Positions 51,073-60,251 of a stretch of 64,000 nucleotides of DNA are shown here, piece by piece. The translations under genes and the position numbers were made by a program. Positions within the stretch are counted from its first letter, which is position 1; every line of letters begins with the position of its first letter. A model generated the notes under the pieces. The model was not told where the DNA came from. It was given only the letters and a program-made list of their open reading frames with translations, and did no database searches. Source of the stretch: Sphingopyxis sp. (lineage in GTDB: Bacteria; Pseudomonadota; Alphaproteobacteria; Sphingomonadales; Sphingomonadaceae); the NCBI RefSeq assembly GCF_016793825.1, contig NZ_JAEULM010000052.1:1-64000 (forward strand), in the 5' to 3' direction.

Positions 51073-54000
51073 ATGACACCCCGCTTTTTCATCGACCGGC
51101 CCATTTTCTCATGGGTCATCGCGATCGGCATCCTTCTCGCCGGGATCATCGCGCTGCGCGGGCTTCCCGTGGAACAATATCCGTCGGTCGCGCCGCCATC
51201 GCTGACGATCAGCGTCACCTACCCCGGCGCCGACGCCGGCACGCTCGAACAGAATGTCACGCAGGTGATCGAGCAGGAGCTGAACGGCGTCGAAGGCTTC
51301 CTCTACATGGCCTCGACCAGCGAATCGAACGGCACCGCCTCGATCACGCTGACCTTCGAGGCCGGAACCGACATCGACACCGCGCAGATGGAAGTGCAAA
51401 ATCGCCTGCGCCGCGTCGAACAGCGGCTGCCGGAGGATGTCCGCCGTCAGGGAATCTCGGTCACGGAAGCCAATTCCGGTTTCCTGCTGATCGTCGCGAT
51501 CACCTCGAAAAGCGGCAACACCGACCCGATGGAGGTCAATAATTTCGCCAACACGCGCGTACTCGACGAGCTGCGCCGCGTGAACGGGGTCGGCAATGTC
51601 CAGGCGTTCGCCCCCGAATATGCGATGCGGATCTGGCTCGATCCGCAAAAGCTTGCCTCGCACAATCTGTCGCCGGCCGAAGCGCTCGCCGCCGTGCAGG
51701 AACAGAACAGCCAGACGCCGGGCGGTCAGCTTGGCGACCAGCCGCTCGCCAAGGGCGCGCAGCTCAACGCCGTGATCACGACGCAGGGACGCTTCACCAA
51801 ACCCGAGCAGTTCGAAAGCATCATCCTGCGCGCCAACCCCGACGGATCGGCGGTCACGCTGGGCGACGTCGGCCGCGTCGAACTGGGCGCCGCAAGCTAC
51901 CTCTTCTCGTCCGAACTCAACGGCAAGCCGATGGCCGGGCTTGCCGTCCAGCTCACCCCCGGCGCGAACGCACTGTCGACCGCCGAGGGCATCCGCACGC
52001 GGATGGACGAACTGTCGAAGGGCTTCCCGCCCGACATCACCTGGTCGATCCCCTATGACACGACGCCCTTCATCAGCCTGTCGATCGAGGAAGTGGTAAA
52101 GACGCTGGGCGAAGCGATGCTGCTCGTCTTCCTCGTCATGTTCCTGTTCCTCCAGAACTGGCGGGCGACGGTGATCCCGACCGTCGTCGTGCCGATCGCG
52201 CTGGCGGGCGCCTGCCTCGGCCTCTGGATGGCGGGCTTCTCGATCAACGTGCTGACCCTGTTCGGCATGGTGCTGGCGATCGGCATCCTCGTCGACGATG
52301 CGATCGTCGTGATCGAAAATGTCGAACGCATCATGAGCGAGGAGCATCTCTCGCCCTATGAAGCGACGGTGAAGGCGATGGGCCAGATCACCTCGGCGAT
52401 CATCGGCATCACGCTGGTGCTGATCGCGGTGTTCATCCCGATGGCGTTCTTCCCCGGATCGACGGGGGGCATCTACCGCCAGTTCTCACTGACGCTCGCG
52501 ATCTCGATCGCCTTCTCGGCGTTGCTGGCGCTGACGCTGACGCCCGCGCTTTGCGCGACGCTGCTGAAACCGCACGACAATAGCGTCCGCAAGGGTCCGG
52601 TCGGCGAGCGGCTCGACCGCTTCTTCGCCGGCTTCAACGGCTGGTTCGGGCGCACGACCGACCGCTATCAGGGCGGTGTCGGTCGCATTTTGTCGGCGCC
52701 GCTGCGCTGGCTGGGCATCTTCCTTGCAATGGTCGCGGTGACGGCGCTGCTGTTCACGCGCCTGCCCGGCTCGTTCCTGCCGCAGGAAGACCAGGGCTAT
52801 CTGATCACCGTCGTGCAGGCGCCGCCCGGCGCCACGACACAGCGCACGAACGAGGCAACGAAGCAGGTGAAGGCCTTTTTCGCCCAGCAGCCGCAGGTCG
52901 CCAACGTCGTGTCGGTCAACGGCTTCAGCTTTTTCGGGCAGGGTCAGGCGAACGCGATCATGTTCACCCCGCTGAAGCCGTGGGAGGACCGCAAGGGTCA
53001 CGAAAACAGCGCCGATGCCATTGCAGGCAAGGCGATGGGCGCCTTCATGGGCATCAAGGAAGCCTTCGTCTTCTCGCTCAGCCCGCCGTCGATTCCCGAA
53101 CTCGGCACCGCGAGCGGTTTCACCTTCAAGCTTCAGGATCGCGGCGGGAATGGCCGCGCGGCCCTGATGCAGGCGCGAAACCAGATGCTCGGCGGCGCGA
53201 TGCAGAGCAAGCTGCTCGCCAATGTCCGGCCCGAGGGGCAGGAGGATGCGCCGGTGCTGAAGGTCGATATCGACCGCATCAAGGCGCGCGCGCTCGGCCT
53301 GTCGATCGGCGACGTCAACGCCACGCTCGCGATCGCCTTCGGTAGTGCCTACGCCAACGACTTCACGCGCGAGGGCCGCGTGCTGCGCGTCCTGATCCAG
53401 GCCGATGCGGCCAGCCGGATGACGCCGCAGGACGTGACCGATCTCAAGGTCCGCAGCGCCGACGGGCAGATGGTGCCCTTCGGGTCGTTCAGCACCGCCA
53501 CATGGTCGGCCGAGGCGCCGCAGCTTCAGCGGTACAATGGCTATCCGGCGATGACGATCTCGGGCGAGCCCGCACCCGGACAGTCGACCGGCGAAGCGAT
53601 GGCGGAGATGGAGCGGCTCGCCTCTGCGCTGCCTTCGGGCTTCGCCTATGAATGGACCGGCATCTCGTACGAGGAGAAGCAGTCGTCGGGCCAGATCGGG
53701 ATGCTGCTCGGCCTGTCGCTCGTCGTCGTCTTCCTGCTGCTCGCGGCGCTTTACGAAAGTTGGTCGGTGCCCGTCGCGGTACTTCTGGTGGTGCCGCTGG
53801 GCGTGCTCGGTGCTGTCCTCTTTTCGATGCTTCGCGGGCTTTCGGCCGACATCTATTTCAATGTCGGGCTGATCACGATCATCGGCCTGTCCGCAAAGAA
53901 CGCGATCCTGATCGTCGAATTCGCGATCGAGCAGGAGGCCGAAGGCAAGTCGACCCTCGACGCGGTGATGGAGGCGGTGAAGCTGCGCCTGCGTCCGATC

Positions 54001-54240
54001 ATCATGACCAGCCTCGCCTTCATCCTCGGCATGGTGCCGCTGGTGATCGCAAGCGGCGCGGGCGCGGCGAGCCGTATCGCGGTCGGATCGGGCGTGATGG
54101 GCGGAATGATCGCGGCCACGTTGCTCGGCATCTTCTTCATCCCGCTTTTCTACCTCTCGGTGCGCAAATGGCTGAGCCGCAAGCGTCCGCCAGCGCCCAC
54201 CGAAAAGGGTCATCATGACCCGGAGCCCGATCATGCGTAA
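51073..54240 (+). CDS. RND multidrug efflux permease (HAE1, AcrB/MexB-type)
   Basis: Inner-membrane proton-driven efflux transporter of 1055 residues, the usual HAE1 size. Landmarks include the N-terminal FFIDRPIFSWVIAIGILLAGIIALRGLPVEQYPSVAPP, the QEQNSQTPGGQLG porter-loop, the GMVLAIGILVDDAIVVIENVERIM transmembrane motif (TM4) with the paired aspartates that carry protons, and TM10 GLITIIGLSAKNAILIVEFAIE with its lysine. Twelve membrane segments and two large periplasmic loops are evident. The best match is to multidrug pumps such as MexB and AcrB; the range of substrates cannot be set from sequence. Its end overlaps the outer-membrane factor gene. Confidence 0.95.
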   Translation: MTPRFFIDRPIFSWVIAIGILLAGIIALRGLPVEQYPSVAPPSLTISVTYPGADAGTLEQNVTQVIEQELNGVEGFLYMASTSESNGTASITLTFEAGTDIDTAQMEVQNRLRRVEQRLPEDVRRQGISVTEANSGFLLIVAITSKSGNTDPMEVNNFANTRVLDELRRVNGVGNVQAFAPEYAMRIWLDPQKLASHNLSPAEALAAVQEQNSQTPGGQLGDQPLAKGAQLNAVITTQGRFTKPEQFESIILRANPDGSAVTLGDVGRVELGAASYLFSSELNGKPMAGLAVQLTPGANALSTAEGIRTRMDELSKGFPPDITWSIPYDTTPFISLSIEEVVKTLGEAMLLVFLVMFLFLQNWRATVIPTVVVPIALAGACLGLWMAGFSINVLTLFGMVLAIGILVDDAIVVIENVERIMSEEHLSPYEATVKAMGQITSAIIGITLVLIAVFIPMAFFPGSTGGIYRQFSLTLAISIAFSALLALTLTPALCATLLKPHDNSVRKGPVGERLDRFFAGFNGWFGRTTDRYQGGVGRILSAPLRWLGIFLAMVAVTALLFTRLPGSFLPQEDQGYLITVVQAPPGATTQRTNEATKQVKAFFAQQPQVANVVSVNGFSFFGQGQANAIMFTPLKPWEDRKGHENSADAIAGKAMGAFMGIKEAFVFSLSPPSIPELGTASGFTFKLQDRGGNGRAALMQARNQMLGGAMQSKLLANVRPEGQEDAPVLKVDIDRIKARALGLSIGDVNATLAIAFGSAYANDFTREGRVLRVLIQADAASRMTPQDVTDLKVRSADGQMVPFGSFSTATWSAEAPQLQRYNGYPAMTISGEPAPGQSTGEAMAEMERLASALPSGFAYEWTGISYEEKQSSGQIGMLLGLSLVVVFLLLAALYESWSVPVAVLLVVPLGVLGAVLFSMLRGLSADIYFNVGLITIIGLSAKNAILIVEFAIEQEAEGKSTLDAVMEAVKLRLRPIIMTSLAFILGMVPLVIASGAGAASRIAVGSGVMGGMIAATLLGIFFIPLFYLSVRKWLSRKRPPAPTEKGHHDPEPDHA

Positions 54241-55633
54241 TCTCGCCATCCTCATCGCCGCGACAGCGCTCGCCGGCTGCGCCAATCTCGCGCCGCCGCA
54301 TGTTCGGCCGCCGCTGCCGACCGACACGCAATATCCTGACGGTTTCGCGAACGACGTCGCGCCGGGACAGCGCGCGACCGAAATCGGCTGGCAGGATTTC
54401 TTCGCCGATCCGCAGCTCGCGGTGCTGATCGCCCGCGCGGTTGAACGCAACCGCGACCTCGCGATCGCCGTCGCACGGATCGAGGAGGCGCGGGGGCAGT
54501 ATCGCATCCAGGACGCCGATCGCCTGCCGACGGTGGGCGCGAGCGCCGGGGCGACGCGGAGCCGCGGCGCCTCGCTCACAGGCGTCGGAACCGACACCAC
54601 GAACCGCTATTCGGTCGGGGTCGGCGTGACCTCGTTCGAGCTCGATTTCTGGGGGCGGGTGAAAAATCTCTCGGACGCCGCGCGCAGCCAGTATCTTGCG
54701 ACCGGACAGGCCGAACGCGCCTTTCGCCTGACGCTGGTCCGCGACGTCGCCTCGGCCTATTTCGCCTCGCGCGGCGCCGAGGAGCAGATCAAGCTTGCCG
54801 AAGCGACGGTGACGAGCCGCAAGGAAGGGCTGCGCATCGCAAGGCTGCGGCTCGACGCGGGGGTGACCTCGGCGCTCGACTACCGCCAGTCGGAAACGCT
54901 GCTCACCCAGGCCGAGACCGAGCTCGCCAGCCTCAGGCTCGCGAAGGCGCAGAGCGACAATTTCCTCGCCGTGCTGGTCGGCGGACCGCTGCCGCCCGAC
55001 CTTCCGGCCCCGCTACCGCTAGCCGCGCAGTCGAGCCCGCCCGCACTGTCCGCCGGCCTGCCCTCCGACCTGCTGGTCGCGCGGCCCGACATCCTGTCCG
55101 CCGAGGAACAGCTTCGCGCCGCGCGCGCCAATGTCGGCGCCGCGCGCGCCGCATTCTTTCCGTCGATCTCCTTGACCGGCTCCGTCGGCTTCGCGTCGAG
55201 TTCGCTCGACAACCTGTTCGGCAACAACGGCCTGACGTGGAGTTTCGGCCCGTCGATCAGCCTGCCGATCTTCGACTTCGGGCGCAACAAGGGCAATCTG
55301 ACCGTTGCCGAGGCGCGGGAAAATATCGCGGTCGCAACCTATGAAAAGACGGTCCAGACGGCGTTTCGCGAGGTCGCCGACGCGCTCGCGGGGCGGCGCT
55401 ACCTCGCCGAACAGGTCGAAGCGCAGGAACGCGGCACGCTCGCCCAGCGCCGCATCGCCGACCTCGCGCGCAAACGCTATCGCGAAGGCGTCTCGACCTA
55501 CCTCGAAGTCCTCGATGCCGAACGCAACCTCTTTGCCGCCGAACAGGCGTTGATCGAACTGCGCCGGGCGCAGGTCGACAATCTGGTCACGCTTTATGTG
55601 GCCCTGGGCGGCGGGCTGGTCGAACGGCGCTGA
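54215..55633 (+). CDS. RND outer-membrane channel lipoprotein (OprM/TolC/NodT family)
   Basis: Outer-membrane factor of the pump, 472 residues. A lipoprotein signal (MRNLAILIAATALAGC with lipobox LAGC) anchors it; two OEP domains follow, the first with NRDLAIAVARIEEARGQYRIQDADRLPTVGASAGATRSRG and the second with ARANVGAARAAFFPSISLTGSVGFASSSLDNLF, and YREGVSTYLEVLDAERNLFAAEQAL near the C-terminus. Two starts are plausible: 54215 (AAAGGG five bases upstream) and 54233 (GGAG seven bases upstream), both overlapping the permease stop (54240). The gene completes a self-contained three-component pump under the TetR operator. Confidence 0.93.
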   Translation: MTRSPIMRNLAILIAATALAGCANLAPPHVRPPLPTDTQYPDGFANDVAPGQRATEIGWQDFFADPQLAVLIARAVERNRDLAIAVARIEEARGQYRIQDADRLPTVGASAGATRSRGASLTGVGTDTTNRYSVGVGVTSFELDFWGRVKNLSDAARSQYLATGQAERAFRLTLVRDVASAYFASRGAEEQIKLAEATVTSRKEGLRIARLRLDAGVTSALDYRQSETLLTQAETELASLRLAKAQSDNFLAVLVGGPLPPDLPAPLPLAAQSSPPALSAGLPSDLLVARPDILSAEEQLRAARANVGAARAAFFPSISLTGSVGFASSSLDNLFGNNGLTWSFGPSISLPIFDFGRNKGNLTVAEARENIAVATYEKTVQTAFREVADALAGRRYLAEQVEAQERGTLAQRRIADLARKRYREGVSTYLEVLDAERNLFAAEQALIELRRAQVDNLVTLYVALGGGLVERR

Positions 55634-55671
55634 TCGGACCGCACCGGCTCCGGTAACGGGCGTCGCGGTTC

Positions 55672-55702
55672 GCGGGGCGCCCGAAGCTTCGTTTCGCCCC
55701 GC
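55672..55702. terminator. GC-rich hairpin after the RND operon
   Basis: GCGGGGCG (55672-55679) and CGCCCCGC (55695-55702) form an exact 8-base GC stem with a 15-base loop, 38 bases after the stop of the outer-membrane channel gene. There is no T run, so Rho-independent termination is not assured; the position fits an operon end. Confidence 0.5.
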
Positions 55703-55880
55703 CAAACCACCCGCCCGGCAAGTGAACGGCGCTTTAACCCCCTTATCGCCTTCCAACTATCGCCGACGAAGCGCAGCCTGCGCACAGGTGTCGTCCTAAA
55801 AAAGCGGATGCCCGCCATCTTTACGCGGCGGATCTTCCCGAAAAACCAAAAACATAGTCAGACCAACAGGAGAGACTGCC

Positions 55881-57365
55881 ATGCCTCGTCACGGCGTATA
55901 TCCGCGCGACATCGTTCCGCCTCGTTCCCAATATTCCGACGCCGGCCGTTTTGGCCGCATGTTCGGCGAACTGCCGCCCTTCGCGGCCGACACCCCCGAC
56001 GTTCGCGCGGCCCTGATCGAGATCGGCAAGGTCGGCGGCATCATGGATGCCAAGGACAATCTGACCAAGACCCCCGCCGAACTCATCACCAACCCCGCAC
56101 TGTCGGCCAAGAACAGCGATAACCCGAACCTGACCGCCGGCTTCACCTTTCTCGGTCAGTTCCTCGATCATGACATGACCTTCGATCCGACCTCCAGCCT
56201 GGAACGGCAGGTCGATCCCGAACAGATCGCCAACTTCCGGACCCCCAGTCTCGGCCTCGACAATGTCTACGGCGCCGGGCCCGGCGGCAGTCCGCATCTC
56301 TATGACACGCAGGGCGGCAAGGGCGGCAAGTTCCTGCTCGAACCGACAGGCACCGCGAACAAGTTCGACCTGCCGCGCAACAGCCAGAAGGTGGCGCTGA
56401 TCGGCGATCCGCGCGACGACGAGAATCTGATCATCGGCCAGTTGCAGGTCGCCTTCCTCAAATTTCACAACGAGGTCGTCGAATATGTGAAGACCAAGAT
56501 CAAGCTGACGGGGTCGGACGAGATCTTCGCCGAAGCGCAACGGATCGTGCGCTGGCACTATCAATGGATCATCGTCCATGAATTCCTGCGCCGCACGTGC
56601 GGGGACGCGGTGGTCGACGACGTCCTCCAGAACGGCCGCAAATTCTATAGCTGGCATAACGAGCCCTACATCCCGGTCGAATTTTCGGTCGCGGCGTATC
56701 GGTTCGGGCACAGCCAGATCCGGCCGTCCTATCGCGCCAACTTCACCGGAAACGGCGGCAATCCCTTTTTCGCGATGATCTTCACCCCGACGCCATCGGA
56801 CCCGAACGACCCCGATGACCTGTCGGGCGGGTGCCGCGCGCCGCGGCGGTTCGTGGACTGGCCGACCTTCTTCGACTTCAGCGACGGCAATGTGAAGCCG
56901 AACAAGAAGATCGACACGACGCTGTCGACAGCGCTGTTCCGCCTGCCCGGATCGGTCGTTCCGAATCCCGATCCCAAGACGAACCCCGCGTCGCTGGCCC
57001 AGCGCAACCTGCTGCGCCACCTGACCTTCTCGCTTCCGTCGGGACAACGGGTCGCGCGCGCGATGAAATTGCCCGAACTGTCGAAAGGCGACCTCGCCGA
57101 CCTCAAGCCGCACGGCTTCGACGACCGGACCCCGCTGTGGTTCTATATCCTTCGCGAAGCGCAGGTGACGCAGAATGGCGAACGGCTGGGGCCGGTCGGG
57201 GCGCGGATCGTGACCGAGGTCTTCCTTGGCCTTCTCCAGGGCGACAAGGGATCCTATCTCGCGCAGGATCCCGAATGGCAGCCGTTCCTGCCGACGGTCG
57301 ATGCGTCGAAACAGGGCGACGATTTCAAGATGGTGGATCTCCTGAAATACGCGCAGGTCGCCTGA
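55881..57365 (+). CDS. Animal-type haem peroxidase (peroxidase-cyclooxygenase superfamily)
   Basis: A 494-residue heme peroxidase with no signal peptide. LGQFLDHDMTFDP (91-103) matches the distal-histidine motif of myeloperoxidase-type enzymes (WGQFLDHD), giving distal His97. GDPRDDENLIIGQLQVAFLKFHNEVVE matches the RxNEq-type family signature (about 176-202), and SVAAYRFGHSQIRPSYRANF matches the proximal-heme RFGHS motif with His277. No covalent-heme glutamate/aspartate assignment is attempted. It stands as a monocistronic gene, 247 bases downstream of the RND operon and preceded by a CAGGAGAG ribosome site. Bacterial members of this superfamily are few in function and poorly understood. A cytoplasmic or non-classically secreted location is implied. 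Confidence 0.9.
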   Translation: MPRHGVYPRDIVPPRSQYSDAGRFGRMFGELPPFAADTPDVRAALIEIGKVGGIMDAKDNLTKTPAELITNPALSAKNSDNPNLTAGFTFLGQFLDHDMTFDPTSSLERQVDPEQIANFRTPSLGLDNVYGAGPGGSPHLYDTQGGKGGKFLLEPTGTANKFDLPRNSQKVALIGDPRDDENLIIGQLQVAFLKFHNEVVEYVKTKIKLTGSDEIFAEAQRIVRWHYQWIIVHEFLRRTCGDAVVDDVLQNGRKFYSWHNEPYIPVEFSVAAYRFGHSQIRPSYRANFTGNGGNPFFAMIFTPTPSDPNDPDDLSGGCRAPRRFVDWPTFFDFSDGNVKPNKKIDTTLSTALFRLPGSVVPNPDPKTNPASLAQRNLLRHLTFSLPSGQRVARAMKLPELSKGDLADLKPHGFDDRTPLWFYILREAQVTQNGERLGPVGARIVTEVFLGLLQGDKGSYLAQDPEWQPFLPTVDASKQGDDFKMVDLLKYAQVA

Positions 57366-57419
57366 TCGTCCGCGCGGACTGGCGGCACCATCGCAGTGCC
57401 GTCAGTCCGCGCGCCGCAC

Positions 57420-58202
57420 TCAGTCGGCGGCGAATGCGATCCGGTCGGCGGCCGCGCCCGCCATCATGAAGCCGACGGGGCGCTCGCTCTCTTCCTGAAG
57501 GTGCCCGATCAGGCTGGCGGTGCGCGCAAGAAGCGAAATCCCTTTCAACGCCTCGAGCGGATAGCCGACATCCAGCATCACCGCGGGAATCGCTCCGTTG
57601 ACGTTGATCGGCAGCGTCCGGCCGATCGTGTCGGGCAGCGCATCCTGTACCGCATGGAGCATGGCGACATGCCGGCCATCGACGCCATGTTCGCGGGCAA
57701 GCGCCAGCAGGCGGATCGCGCGCGGATCGCCCGCCGAATGTTCGGGATGGCCGAGGCCGGGGATCGCCTGCCTGTCGGCGCGAAGCGCGGCGATGCCCGC
57801 TCTGGCGGAGTCGGCCTCGGTCAGGCCGTCGCGGTCCATCGCCTCGATCCTCCCGGCCAGGAAGCGGCCAGCGGTTTCCGCACTCCCCAGCACGACCGAT
57901 CCGCAACCGAGCAATCCCGCCGCGACCGCGCCCTGAAACGCTTCCGGCGCGGCAGCCATCGTCATCCGCGCAACGGCGACGCTCGGCACCAAACCATGCT
58001 CGGCAATCGCGCACAGCACGGCGTTGGCAAAGAATTTCTGCGTCTCGGTCGGCGGCGTCCCGGTGACCAGCAGCCAGAAATAATGCGTGAAATCGAGATG
58101 GCCGATGACCTCATCGGCAACATTCAGCCCGCGGACCGTGATACTCTTCGCATCGGAGGTCGCGATCGACGTATAGCCATTGTCCTGTTTGCCGATGCGC
58201 AT
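57420..58202 (-). CDS. Citryl-CoA lyase-like (citrate synthase superfamily) protein
   Basis: A 260-residue one-domain member of the citrate synthase superfamily, like the citryl-CoA lyases annotated in proteobacteria. Segments include DEVIGHLDFTHYFWLLVTGTPPTETQKFF, CAIAEHGLVPSVAVARM (the EHG histidine takes the place of the citrate synthase His274), IPGLGHPEHSAGDPRAIRLLALA and the VNGAIPAVMLDVGYP segment near the catalytic Asp. The second substrate-binding histidine region of citrate synthase (GPLHGG) reads GCGSVVLGSAETA, so that His is absent. It likely cleaves or forms a CoA-linked hydroxyacid, with substrate unknown. It lies divergent from a CoA transferase, with a shared operator between. 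Confidence 0.85.
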   Translation of the reverse strand: MRIGKQDNGYTSIATSDAKSITVRGLNVADEVIGHLDFTHYFWLLVTGTPPTETQKFFANAVLCAIAEHGLVPSVAVARMTMAAAPEAFQGAVAAGLLGCGSVVLGSAETAGRFLAGRIEAMDRDGLTEADSARAGIAALRADRQAIPGLGHPEHSAGDPRAIRLLALAREHGVDGRHVAMLHAVQDALPDTIGRTLPINVNGAIPAVMLDVGYPLEALKGISLLARTASLIGHLQEESERPVGFMMAGAAADRIAFAAD

Positions 58203-58218
58203 GGCCTTTTCCTCTTTT

Positions 58219-58250
58219 TTCGATCATCGAAGTTGATTTCACTATGCGAA
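58219..58250. promoter_or_regulatory. Probable IclR operator, copy 1 (citryl-CoA lyase / CaiB intergenic region)
   Basis: A 13-base perfect palindrome TTCGAT-C-ATCGAA (58219-58231) is followed by TTGATT and the imperfect palindrome TTCACTATGCGAA (58238-58250). A 32-base match to this composite recurs before the TonB receptor. It would overlap the plus-strand promoter (TTGATT at 58233, then TAGGAG after 17 bases) and lies just upstream of the minus-strand start at 58202. Confidence 0.75.
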
Positions 58251-58253
58251 TTT

Positions 58254-58269
58254 TTTAGGAGGGCTGTCA
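58254..58269 (-). promoter_or_regulatory. Possible -35/-10 of the citryl-CoA lyase-like gene
   Basis: On the minus strand the sequence TTGACA (58270-58265) is followed after 18 bases by CATAGT. This is a plausible but not exact sigma-70 promoter for the minus-strand gene, and its -10 region overlaps the operator copy 1. Confidence 0.45.
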
Positions 58270-58290
58270 AGTTGCTCCGGGAGAGACAGA

Positions 58291-59442
58291 ATGGCAAAGC
58301 CGCTGGCCGACATAACCGTGCTCGAAATGGGCACTTTCATCACCGGTCCGGCCGCCGGAATGCTGCTGGCGGACCTCGGTGCGAAGGTCATCAAGATCGA
58401 ACAGCCGGTCACTGGCGACCCCTTTCGCGCGTTCAAAGGCGGTCTCTACAGCCCGCACTATCAGACCTATAACCGCAACAAGCACAGCGTCACGCTCAAC
58501 ACGCGCGACCCCGACGACCTGGCCGTCTTCGACGCCCTTGTGGCCGATGCCGACGTCTTCATCCAGAATTTCCGTCCCGGCGTGGCGGCGAAGCTCGGCG
58601 TCGATGCGGATCGGCTGCGCGCCATCAACCCGCGTCTTGTCTATGCCTCGATCTCGGGCTTCGGCGCGGAAGGCCCCGACCGCGACCGCCCGGCGTTCGA
58701 CACCGTGGCGCAGGCCGCCAGCGGATTTCTGCGCCTGCTCGTCAATCCGGCGAATCCGCGCGTCGTGGGACCGGCGATCGCCGATTCGATGACCGGATTC
58801 TACACCGCGCTCGGCGTTCTGGCGGCGTTGAACGAACGGCATGCGACGGGGCGCGGACGCCGGGTCGAAACGTCGATGTTCGAATCGATGTGCCACTTCA
58901 ACCTCGACGACTTCACCCACCTGTTTTCCGCCGGCGAAATCATGGGACCGCTCAGTCGGCCGCATGTGTCCCAATCCTATGTCTTCGAATGCAGCGATGC
59001 GAAATGGATCGCGCTCCACATGTCGTCTCCGGCCAAGTTCTGGGAGAATCTGGCCGAGGTCGTCGGCCGGCCGGACATGCTGTCGTTGCCCGAATTCAAG
59101 GGGCGAGACGAACGGATCGCCAATTACGAAAATGTCGTCGCGCTACTGGCGCCGCTGTTCCGGCAGCGGAAACGCGATGAATGGTGCGACCTGCTGACCG
59201 CGCGCGAAGTGCCCCATTCGGCGATGCGGACGTCGGAGGAGGCGGCCACCTGTCCACAGGCGGAGGCATTGGGTCTGGTCGTCGAAGACGCGAATGGACC
59301 CCAGGGTCCATTCCGGACTATACGCTTTCCCGTCAGCTTCGACGGCGAGCGCATGACCGACGTCGTGGCGCCGCCGTTGCTCGGGGCCGACAATGACGCG
59401 ATCACAGAACCCCTCCGGAAAAGACCGCCAGGAACTCCATGA
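58291..59442 (+). CDS. CaiB/BaiF-type CoA transferase
   Basis: Class III CoA transferase of 383 residues moving CoA between a CoA thioester and a free acid. Family hallmarks are ITVLEMGTFITGPAAGMLLADLGAKVIKIEQPVTGDPFR (8-46), HSVTLNTRDPD (65-75), the AINPRLVYASISGFG region (111-125) and the catalytic aspartate near Asp137 in RPAFDTVAQAASGF. The C-terminal segment REVPHSAMRTSEEAATCPQAEALGLVVE is also normal. It is the first gene after the operator and overlaps the IclR gene (ATGA), so regulator and enzyme are coupled. Substrate pair is unknown. Confidence 0.94.
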   Translation: MAKPLADITVLEMGTFITGPAAGMLLADLGAKVIKIEQPVTGDPFRAFKGGLYSPHYQTYNRNKHSVTLNTRDPDDLAVFDALVADADVFIQNFRPGVAAKLGVDADRLRAINPRLVYASISGFGAEGPDRDRPAFDTVAQAASGFLRLLVNPANPRVVGPAIADSMTGFYTALGVLAALNERHATGRGRRVETSMFESMCHFNLDDFTHLFSAGEIMGPLSRPHVSQSYVFECSDAKWIALHMSSPAKFWENLAEVVGRPDMLSLPEFKGRDERIANYENVVALLAPLFRQRKRDEWCDLLTAREVPHSAMRTSEEAATCPQAEALGLVVEDANGPQGPFRTIRFPVSFDGERMTDVVAPPLLGADNDAITEPLRKRPPGTP

Positions 59443-60248
59443 CGAACAAGGCCGATAAAGACCCTGAGTATCTCTCGACGCTCGAACGCGGACTCAGGGT
59501 TTTAAGGGCCTTTGACGAACAAAATCCCGAAATGCGGCTCAGCGAGGTCGCGGCCAAGGCCGACCTCAGCCCCGCCGTCGCGCGGCGCTGCCTGAACACG
59601 CTGGTTTCGCTCGGCTATGTGGGCCAGCACGGCCGCAATTTCCTTCTGAAGCCCGAAGTCCTGGCGTTCGGTTCGGCCTTCATGTCGTCGATGAACATCG
59701 AACAGGTCGTCGCCCCGTCGTTGCAGCGGCTGCGCGACGAGACGGGCGACAGCGCGTCGATGGCGGTTCTCGCGGGCGAAGACATCCTCTATCTCGCCCA
59801 TGTCTCGACGCGGCGGCAGATCCGCCTCGGCGCCGCCGCGGGCACGCGCTTTCCGCTGCACGCCACGTCGATGGGCAAGGCGATCCTCGCGTTCCGACCC
59901 GATGCGGAGATCGAGGCCTTTCTGGCGTCGGCGGACCTCAGGTCCTTCACCCCGAACACGATCACCCGGCCCGATGCACTGCGCGAGCGGCTGCTGCAAA
60001 CGCGCGCGCAGGGTTATGATTCGACCTGCGAGGAACTCGACATGGGTATCATTTCCCTTGCCGTCCCGATCTTCGATGCGCGCCACAATTCGATCGCCGC
60101 GATCAACTGCTCGACGACGACAGGCCGGACCAATCCCCAGGAAATGATCGCGACCCGCCTCGACGATCTGCGCGCCGCCGCCAGCGAAATTCAGCAGGCT
60201 TTGCGGCGGTGGCCGGCGCTGCTCCACGCGATGGAGACATCACCCTAA
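59439..60248 (+). CDS. IclR family transcriptional regulator (PcaR-like subgroup)
   Basis: A 269-residue IclR protein: N-terminal winged HTH (YLSTLERGLRVLRAFDEQNPEMRLSEVAAKADLSPAVARRCLNTLVSLGYV, about 9-60) and a C-terminal effector domain (about 80-255) with GTRFPLHATSMGKAILAF, LRERLLQTRAQGYDSTCEELDMGIISLAVPIFDARHNSIAAINC. That last stretch is close to the PcaR/PcaU/PobR subgroup that binds aromatic-acid or ring-cleavage metabolites, which is suggestive only. The ATG overlaps the CaiB stop. The likely targets are the two near-identical operators flanking the cluster, so it probably autoregulates through CaiB. Confidence 0.93.
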   Translation: MTNKADKDPEYLSTLERGLRVLRAFDEQNPEMRLSEVAAKADLSPAVARRCLNTLVSLGYVGQHGRNFLLKPEVLAFGSAFMSSMNIEQVVAPSLQRLRDETGDSASMAVLAGEDILYLAHVSTRRQIRLGAAAGTRFPLHATSMGKAILAFRPDAEIEAFLASADLRSFTPNTITRPDALRERLLQTRAQGYDSTCEELDMGIISLAVPIFDARHNSIAAINCSTTTGRTNPQEMIATRLDDLRAAASEIQQALRRWPALLHAMETSP

Positions 60249-60251
60249 TTT

